In this document: piece by piece, positions 1 to 3,530 of the stretch
How positions within the stretch are numbered: the stretch's first letter is position 1
Layout of the letters: every line of letters begins with the position of its first letter
Assembly (NCBI GenBank): GCA_016213455.1
Contig: JACRAG010000212.1
Location: forward strand, 1-5,499
Reading direction: 5' to 3'
Length of the DNA: 5,499 nucleotides
DNA from: Anaerolineae bacterium
Lineage (GTDB): Bacteria > Chloroflexota > Anaerolineae > Anaerolineales > Anaerolineaceae
Notes under the pieces: generated by a model
The model's database searches: none
The model's input: the letters and a program-made list of their open reading frames with translations, nothing else
Told to the model about the DNA's origin: nothing
Made by a program: the position numbers and the translations under genes

Positions 1-2
1 TC

Positions 3-92
3 GTGGAGGAATATATTCACTTCTTTAACCATGAACGGATACAATGGAAAACAAGACAGACACCTTACCAGGTAAGATGCCTGTCTAATTAG
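3..92 (+). CDS. IS3-family transposase, C-terminal end (partial)
   Basis: Twenty-nine codons and a TAG stop are present, read in the frame starting at base 3; the start lies upstream of the window. The residues run VEEYIHFFNHERIQWKTR, then QTPYQVRCLSN. The pattern of a helix ending in YI-F-N-ER followed by K-R-TP-Y-R is the typical tail of the DDE (rve) integrase domain of IS3-family OrfB transposases. The catalytic DDE residues are upstream and not visible, so activity cannot be judged. It lies inside the IS end that stops at about 139, and points towards the convergent MFS gene. Confidence 0.85.
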   Translation: MEEYIHFFNHERIQWKTRQTPYQVRCLSN

Positions 93-114
93 CCTTGAGG
101 CCGCTTTCTTTTTT

Positions 115-139
115 TGTCTACCCTACAGGGGGCAGTTCA
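115..139. repeat. Terminal inverted repeat (right) of the IS3-family element
   Basis: The sequence from TGTCTA at 115 to GTTCA at 139 is the outer end of the IS, recognised because it follows the transposase stop by about 20 bases and ends in CA. The partner left repeat is outside the window, so the exact length of the repeat is not established. Confidence 0.6.
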
Positions 140-1378
140 CTACCCCGCTTTTTTCATAGATACTGGATTCCACAGCAGCATCATCACGGCAGCCAGCAGC
201 GCCATACCGGATCCAAACAGGAAGGGGGCCGACGGCCCAAAACCCGCCCAGGCGCCGGCGCCTTGCCATAGCAAACCCGCAATGAGCGAAGCGGGAAAAT
301 CGAGAATGCCCAGCACTGCGTTATACGTACCGAAGGCTGTGCCGCGCAAATTGGCTGGCACCAGGTCCGCCACCATGGCTTTGGTGGTGGAATAAGCCAG
401 CGCGTAATAAGCGCCATACAGGATATAGAGCACCACCACATGCCATGCCGTTTGGGCCAACCCAAAGCCGAGATAAATCAACGCATACACCACCCAACCG
501 CCGATAATCATCTTTCGCCGGCCAATTTTGTCGGACAGGGAACCTGCCGGGGTGGATAACACAGCATAAACCAGGTTATATACCGCCAGCATCGCCAGAA
601 TCCCGATCACGCTCATTCCGCGTTCTTGTGCACGCAAGGTCAAAAAAGCGTCTGACGAATTACCCAGGTCGAAAATCCCGACAATGATCATGAACAACAT
701 GAAAGGTTTGCCCAACGACCGGAAGGCAAACTTCGGTATTTCACGTTGACCCTCCACCGGCACATCCTTTGTACCCAGCGCCAGCGCCAACACAGCCAGA
801 ATGGCAGGAATGATGCTGATCATCGCCACGGTGCGGAAGGTCGATGCGCCTAGTTCAACCTGATTTTGCTGCGCATACCAGACCACACCCAGGGCGATGA
901 GCAGCCCCAGCATGGCGCCGGCAGTATCGGCAGCCCGCTGAAAGCCAAATGCCAGTCCGCGAATTTCCGGTTTCACCGAATCTGCAACAAGCGCATCTCG
1001 CGGCGCGGTGCGAATGCCCTTGCCCACCCGGTCAGCCCAGCGAACCCCGGCGATGGCGCCCCAGGTATCCGCCCAGATGAAAAACGGTTTGGTCAACGTA
1101 GACAGGCCATACCCCGCAACAGCGATCCATTTACGCCCGCGCAGTTTATCCGAAAGCCAGCCGGAAAAGACCTTTAGCAGGCTGGCGGTGGCTTCCGCAA
1201 TCCCTTCGATCAAACCGATCAGGTTGGTCTTTACCCCTAAGACATTCGACAGAAAAAGCGGCAAGATGTTGATCACCATCTCGCTGGAGACATCCATGAA
1301 GAAACTGGTGGCGCTGACAGCCCAAACATTTCGGGGAAGCTGCGCCAGGCCTATTTTCTCTTTGACGACTTCTGCCAT
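140..1378 (-). CDS. MFS transporter, MJ1317-like subgroup
   Basis: This is a 412-residue, probably 12-helix major facilitator carrier of the cytoplasmic membrane, of normal length for the superfamily. Two copies of the MFS loop motif are visible, GWLSDKLRGRK (about residues 73-83) and GSLSDKIGRRK (279-289), one in each six-helix half. The stretch DRVGKGIRTAPRDAL (116-130) and FDLGNSSDAFL (236-246) are hallmarks of the MJ1317-like MFS group, whose substrates are mostly unknown; drug or metabolite export is often assumed but not shown here. The ATG at 1378 is preceded by AAGAAGG with a 5-base spacer. It starts 12 bp after the tag stop, so the two genes are probably co-transcribed. Its TAG stop (140-142) touches the end of the IS element, so any native terminator has been displaced. 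The C-terminal tail (MKKAG) looks complete. Confidence 0.88.
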   Translation of the reverse strand: MAEVVKEKIGLAQLPRNVWAVSATSFFMDVSSEMVINILPLFLSNVLGVKTNLIGLIEGIAEATASLLKVFSGWLSDKLRGRKWIAVAGYGLSTLTKPFFIWADTWGAIAGVRWADRVGKGIRTAPRDALVADSVKPEIRGLAFGFQRAADTAGAMLGLLIALGVVWYAQQNQVELGASTFRTVAMISIIPAILAVLALALGTKDVPVEGQREIPKFAFRSLGKPFMLFMIIVGIFDLGNSSDAFLTLRAQERGMSVIGILAMLAVYNLVYAVLSTPAGSLSDKIGRRKMIIGGWVVYALIYLGFGLAQTAWHVVVLYILYGAYYALAYSTTKAMVADLVPANLRGTAFGTYNAVLGILDFPASLIAGLLWQGAGAWAGFGPSAPFLFGSGMALLAAVMMLLWNPVSMKKAG

Positions 1379-1390
1379 GTCGGCCTTCTT

Positions 1391-1969
1391 CTATTGATTC
1401 AACTCGTGATGGCGAAAACAATCGATGGTATGGTCATTCACCATGCCCACTGCCTGCATGAAGGCGTAGCAAATCGTTGGTCCCACAAATCGAAATCCAC
1501 GCGCCTGCAAGTCTTTACTCATGGTCACCGACAACGGCGTTTGTGCGGGCAGTTCGGAAAGCGTTTTGAATGCATTTTGCAGCGGCTTGCCATCCACAAA
1601 TTGCCACAAATACGCATCCAGGCTTCCAAATTCGGCTTGCACCTTCAGCACAGCCCGCGCATTGGACACAGCTGCGTTGATCTTCAACCGGTTGCGCACA
1701 ATGCCAGCATCACCGAGCAGCGCTTGAATTTTCTCTTCGCCAAAATCAGCCACGCGCGCGATGTCGAATCCATCGAATGCGCGCCGGTAGGCTTCGCGTT
1801 TGTTGAGAATGGTGGACCAGCTCAACCCGGCTTGCGCCCCCTCCAGAACAAGAAACTCAAACAACATCCGGTCATCATGCAGCGGTGTCCCCCACTCCAT
1901 GTCGTGATAAGCGACCATCCGATCGTCATTCCCGGCCCATGCACAGCGGGTCAATGCAGAAGCAGCCAT
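1391..1969 (-). CDS. tag: DNA-3-methyladenine glycosylase I
   Basis: This cytoplasmic base-excision repair enzyme removes 3-methyladenine from alkylated DNA. The 192-residue product matches the usual length and shows the family hallmarks. The zinc-site ligands known from E. coli Tag are present with the same early spacing: Cys9 and His22, then His180 and Cys184 in NDHTIDC near the end. The base-binding pocket is intact: Tyr21, Trp26, Glu43 and Trp51 in YHDMEWG and LEGAQAGLSW. The ATG at 1969 is chosen because AGGAGG (1975-1980, minus strand) lies 5 bases upstream. A GTG at 1975 in the same frame overlaps that ribosome binding site and is unlikely to be the start. It is the first gene of a probable operon with the MFS transporter, which begins 12 bp after its stop. 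Nothing looks broken; identification is secure. Confidence 0.96.
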   Translation of the reverse strand: MAASALTRCAWAGNDDRMVAYHDMEWGTPLHDDRMLFEFLVLEGAQAGLSWSTILNKREAYRRAFDGFDIARVADFGEEKIQALLGDAGIVRNRLKINAAVSNARAVLKVQAEFGSLDAYLWQFVDGKPLQNAFKTLSELPAQTPLSVTMSKDLQARGFRFVGPTICYAFMQAVGMVNDHTIDCFRHHELNQ

Positions 1970-1999
1970 GACCACCTCCTGAAAGATGAATAATGTATC

Positions 2000-2028
2000 A
2001 TTATACGCCCACCCCGGGAATTGCTTGA
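2000..2028 (-). promoter_or_regulatory. Candidate promoter of the tag-MFS operon
   Basis: On the minus strand a perfect TATAAT lies at 2005-2000, about 30 bases before the tag ATG at 1969, which would give a short leader of some 24 nt. The matching -35 region (around 2022-2028, reading TCAAGC or GTCAAG) is poor, so the promoter may be weak or activator-dependent. Its upstream part overlaps the -35 box of the divergent DUF4395 promoter, so the two promoters lie back to back and could compete. Confidence 0.5.
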
Positions 2029-2052
2029 CATCAAAATAATTCGGAGTAAAAT
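2025..2052 (+). promoter_or_regulatory. Sigma-70-type promoter of the DUF4395-thioredoxin operon
   Basis: A consensus TTGACA (2025-2030) is followed after 16 bases by TAAAAT (2047-2052), five of six matches to TATAAT. The start of transcription is expected near 2058-2061. The first gene begins only at 2221, so the transcript would have an unusually long leader of about 160 nt, which contains the attenuator described separately. A palindrome covers the -10 box, so repression at this promoter is likely. Confidence 0.7.
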
Positions 2053-2064
2053 AATCTCAATTAT
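2036..2064. promoter_or_regulatory. 29-bp imperfect palindrome over the -10 box, candidate repressor operator
   Basis: The outer arms ATAATT (2036-2041) and AATTAT (2059-2064) are perfectly complementary, and inner positions add GA/TC and TA/TA pairs, giving 10 matching pairs out of 14 around a centre at 2050. It spans the spacer, the -10 box and the expected transcription start, the usual place for a repressor. The AT-rich outside, a GGA/TC inner part and an AT centre recall sites of dimeric winged-helix regulators of the Rrf2 (IscR/CymR) type, but no regulator gene is nearby and the assignment to that family is only a guess. Confidence 0.45.
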
Positions 2065-2128
2065 GATAACAACCGTGTCGATGACCTGCATGTGTTACCC
2101 TCAGCGGAGAGTCCAACCGCTGTTGTAA
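2063..2128 (+). CDS. Candidate leader peptide rich in sulfur amino acids
   Basis: A 21-codon ORF starts at ATG 2063, within a few bases of the expected transcription start (near-leaderless). A second in-frame ATG at 2081 would give 15 residues, MTCMCYPQRRVQPLL. Neither ATG has a Shine-Dalgarno sequence, which is the main weakness. The run Met-Thr-Cys-Met-Cys (codons at 2081-2095) sits just upstream of the RNA segments that form the attenuator helices, and the stop at 2126-2128 lies immediately after the 5' arm of the antiterminator. A ribosome waiting at the second Cys codon would reach to about 2105, leaving the antiterminator arm (from 2106) free; one that finishes would cover it. The placement argues for a regulatory leader, analogous in idea to Cys-rich leader ORFs known in mycobacteria, but expression is unproven. 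Confidence 0.4.
   Translation: MITTVSMTCMCYPQRRVQPLL
2102..2122 (+). promoter_or_regulatory. Attenuator: anti-antiterminator hairpin (segments 1:2)
   Basis: CAGCGG (2102-2107) and CCGCTG (2117-2122) form a 6-bp GC-rich stem with a 9-base loop. It shares bases with the 5' arm of the antiterminator helix, so the two cannot coexist. When it forms, the downstream terminator is free to fold. Confidence 0.5.
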
Positions 2129-2167
2129 CTTTGCGTTACTGTTGTCTCACAGGTGGTTGTGCTCTCC
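2106..2167 (+). promoter_or_regulatory. Attenuator: antiterminator helix (segments 2:3)
   Basis: Bases 2106-2121 can pair with 2152-2167: 12 Watson-Crick pairs, three G-U pairs and a single C-U mismatch (2113/2160). The loop contains a further perfect 5-bp hairpin, GTAAC (2125-2129) with GTTAC (2135-2139), which would bring the arms together. The helix takes up the whole 5' arm of the terminator (2153-2161) and part of its inner stem, so forming it should let transcription continue into the DUF4395 gene. The length and near-perfect pairing make a chance match unlikely, but folding energies were not computed. Confidence 0.6.
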
Positions 2168-2202
2168 CCGTCCAGGGATGTTCACAACCACTTTTTATTT
2201 TT
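2153..2202 (+). terminator. Intrinsic terminator in the operon leader (attenuator)
   Basis: GTGGTTGTG (2153-2161) pairs perfectly with CACAACCAC (2183-2191); inside it TCCC (2165-2168) pairs with GGGA (2175-2178). The stem is followed directly by TTTTTATTTTT (2192-2202). No plus-strand gene lies upstream that would need ending, and the operon promoter is at 2025-2052, so this terminator stands between a promoter and its own gene. That is the mark of transcription attenuation. The ribosome binding site of the DUF4395 gene (AAGGAG, 2209-2214) lies just beyond it. Confidence 0.75.
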
Positions 2203-2220
2203 AGCCTGAAGGAGCCTGTC

Positions 2221-2712
2221 ATGCAAAACCTTGTCCCTGTGGATCACGCCGCCATTCGCGTCAACCAGTCCCTGGTGATTCTCCTGCCGGTGTTGGGTTT
2301 TATCTTCAACCAGCCCTGGCTGGTGGCGCTTACTGCGGTGGTGATGATCATCGGTAGTTTTATCCTCAAACGCCCCGGTTTTGGTTTTCTTTACACGGCA
2401 TTTCTCAAGCCAGCCGGGATCATCAAACCGGACGTGATTGCCGATAACCGTGAACCTCACACGTTCGCCCAGGGCATGGGCGGCGTATTCCTGGCAGCCG
2501 CCAGCATCTTTCTTTTCACCGGTGTACCGGCTGCCGGCTGGGCGTTGGTCTGGATGGTGGCTGCCCTGGCGGCATTGAATTTATTCGTTGGTTTTTGCGC
2601 AGGCTGTGCCATCTATTATTGGCTCAACCGCGTAAACGTGCCCGGGTTCGCCAAAGCGGCGCCTGCCAACACCCTGCCTGGAATGCGCCCCCGGAAGGCA
2701 GCCCATGAATAA
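2221..2712 (+). CDS. DUF4395 family integral membrane protein
   Basis: A 163-residue membrane protein with the DUF4395 layout: an N-terminal DHAAIRVNQS segment (residues 8-17), two adjoining hydrophobic helices (about 18-49), a polar stretch with NREPHTFAQGMGG (76-88), then two more helices (about 88-105 and 107-128) ending in FCAGCAIYYW. Cys126 and Cys129 form a CxxC motif at the edge of the last helix, a conserved feature that suggests a redox or metal role. The molecular function is not established; the family often sits beside thioredoxins and sulfurtransferases, and here a thioredoxin gene overlaps it by 8 bp. The ATG at 2221 is chosen for its AAGGAG six bases upstream. The frame stays open back to a GTG at 2092, but that extension crosses the terminator and is not membrane-like. 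Expression is probably controlled by the leader attenuator. Confidence 0.85.
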   Translation: MQNLVPVDHAAIRVNQSLVILLPVLGFIFNQPWLVALTAVVMIIGSFILKRPGFGFLYTAFLKPAGIIKPDVIADNREPHTFAQGMGGVFLAAASIFLFTGVPAAGWALVWMVAALAALNLFVGFCAGCAIYYWLNRVNVPGFAKAAPANTLPGMRPRKAAHE

Positions 2713-3130
2713 TGAAATCCTCACCCGCCTGGTTTATGCCCTGCTGATCATTCTGGCTGGCTTGGCGCTGTATCGTGCCGCCAATTGGTTGATCCTCTTT
2801 CGCGCCAGGATGTCATTGCAGCCGTCACAGGCTGCGGTGCCATCCACACCATCCATCCTGTATTTCACCACACCCGATTGCGCGCCATGCAAAACAATCC
2901 AGCGCCCTGCGATAGAAAAGCTCAAGGAATCGATGGGTGACCGCCTGACGGTTGTGGAAATCAACGCCTATGAGAAACCGGAGCTGGCTAAACAATGGGG
3001 TGTGATGAGCGTCCCGACTACCTTCGTTCTGGATGCTCACGGCACACCCCGCCATGTCAATCACGGCGCCACCCCTGCCAGCAAGCTCATGCGTCAGGTC
3101 AGTGACGTCATGGAGGATTTTTCAATTTAG
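2705..3130 (+). CDS. Membrane-anchored thioredoxin-like protein (CAPC active site)
   Basis: The 141-residue product has one N-terminal hydrophobic segment (about residues 9-32), a short linker, and a thioredoxin fold from about 49 onward. The active site is TPDCAPCK with Cys59 and Cys62, so the protein can act as a dithiol/disulfide exchanger. The usual cis-proline lies in VPTTF (Pro104). The CAPC pair differs from the classical CGPC. The anchor shows no signal-peptidase site; Arg33 and Arg35 just after it hint that the thioredoxin domain faces the cytoplasm, but Arg8 makes topology uncertain. The ATG at 2705 lies 8 bp inside the DUF4395 gene, with GGAAGG six bases upstream, so the two are probably translationally coupled and act together. 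The natural model is a membrane electron relay between the DUF4395 CxxC and this thioredoxin, which is inference. Confidence 0.88.
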   Translation: MNNEILTRLVYALLIILAGLALYRAANWLILFRARMSLQPSQAAVPSTPSILYFTTPDCAPCKTIQRPAIEKLKESMGDRLTVVEINAYEKPELAKQWGVMSVPTTFVLDAHGTPRHVNHGATPASKLMRQVSDVMEDFSI

Positions 3131-3276
3131 GTCAGGCTGCAGCAGCATCCAACCAGCACCTGTTCCATCTGAATTTGATGGATGCGATCGAATAAGCCCT
3201 TACAACTTTTTTTGGTCCTCCGCGTAAATTATTATAGAAACCGGGAGACGGACTTCCGGAAATTGAGGAGGAAAAT

Positions 3277-3453
3277 ATGGGCTTAATTGAGTTCATTCTG
3301 AGCCTGATCGGTGGGATTATCGGATTGGTCTTCGGGCTGGTTGGCGGCGTTCTGGGCCTCGTCTTCGGTGTGCTCGGTATCGTCTTCGCCATCCTGCTGG
3401 TTGGCTTCGTCCTGATCGCACCCGTCGTATTACTGTTCAAACTCGTGTTCTGA
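3277..3453 (+). CDS. 58-residue glycine-patterned membrane peptide, function unknown
   Basis: A strong ribosome binding site, GAGGAGG (3265-3271), lies 5 bases before ATG 3277, and the ORF ends at TGA 3451. The product is almost entirely hydrophobic, with a short polar start (MGLIEF) and one lysine near the end (FKLVF). Gly13, 20, 27 and 34 are spaced every seven residues, and an 11-residue unit repeats back to back: GLVFGLVGGVL (16-26), then GLVFGVLGIVF (27-37). Glycine-striped helices of this kind pack tightly and often oligomerise. It could form a long hairpin or one or two membrane helices. No family is recognised with certainty. It starts 146 bp after the thioredoxin stop; a weak possible promoter (TTACAA 3200, TATTAT 3230) suggests its own transcript, ended by the strong hairpin at 3467-3509. 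A toxin-like or membrane-stress peptide is possible but unsupported. Confidence 0.75.
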   Translation: MGLIEFILSLIGGIIGLVFGLVGGVLGLVFGVLGIVFAILLVGFVLIAPVVLLFKLVF

Positions 3454-3466
3454 TATTAACGGTAGG

Positions 3467-3509
3467 AAAGCACAAGCCGGCTGCATCAAAACAGCCGGCT
3501 TGTGCTTTT
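3467..3509. terminator. Bidirectional intrinsic terminator between convergent genes
   Basis: A perfect 17-bp stem (3467-3483 with 3492-3508) has an 8-base loop, CATCAAAA. The plus strand runs into TTTT (3506-3509) and the minus strand ends in TTT, so the stem can serve both the 58-residue gene (stop at 3453) and the convergent gene ending at 3531. The U-tracts are short, but the GC-rich stem is strong. Confidence 0.85.
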
Positions 3510-3530
3510 AATCAATGGCTTCCGCTGGGT

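Larger units (their letters stand above)
1..139 (+). mobile_element. Right end of an IS3-family (IS150-like) insertion sequence, cut by the window edge
   Basis: The block holds the end of an IS3-type transposase, a short non-coding tail with a T-rich run, and a terminal sequence TGTCTACCCTACAGGGGGCA followed by GTTCA (115-139). Read on the other strand the end begins TGAACTGCCCCC, which resembles the TG-starting ends of IS150-group elements. The element therefore probably ends at 139, with host DNA beginning at 140. The left end and the rest of the transposase are outside the window, so neither the target duplication nor the element's integrity can be checked. IS3 elements usually duplicate 3-4 bp; the candidate duplicated bases here would be CTA(C) at 140-143. 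Confidence 0.8.

Noticed and set aside
1970..1975. GTG 1975 as the start of tag
   Set aside because: The codon overlaps the AGGAGG ribosome binding site, which is correctly spaced for ATG 1969.
1394..1993. A 199-codon plus-strand ORF opposite tag
   Set aside because: It is the shadow of a securely identified gene with intact zinc and base-pocket residues; its translation has no recognisable domain.
2058..2202. A T-box, SAM or other known riboswitch in the leader
   Set aside because: I could not find a T-box sequence, a kink-turn or other conserved core of known classes; the leader is about 145 nt and is explained better by simple competing helices.
2092..2220. A 43-codon N-terminal extension of the DUF4395 gene from GTG 2092, in the same frame
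   Set aside because: It has no ribosome binding site, runs through the terminator hairpin and U-tract, and is unlike the family's N-terminus. The ATG at 2221 has AAGGAG at the right distance.
3164..3182. Hairpin TCCATC/GATGGA after the thioredoxin gene as a terminator
   Set aside because: The stem is only 6 bp and mixed in composition, and no T-run follows; the nearest T-run (3207-3213) is about 25 bases away. A terminator at the end of the thioredoxin operon is not evident.
3241..3259. CCGG...CCGG inverted repeat before the 58-residue gene
   Set aside because: CCGG is only a 4-bp self-complementary word; such a stem is expected by chance and has no further support.
3132..3440. A 102-codon minus-strand ORF over the small membrane gene
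   Set aside because: Its Pro/Thr/Lys-rich composition is what the complement of a Gly/Val/Leu-rich gene gives. It has no recognisable domain and the plus-strand gene has a far better start.
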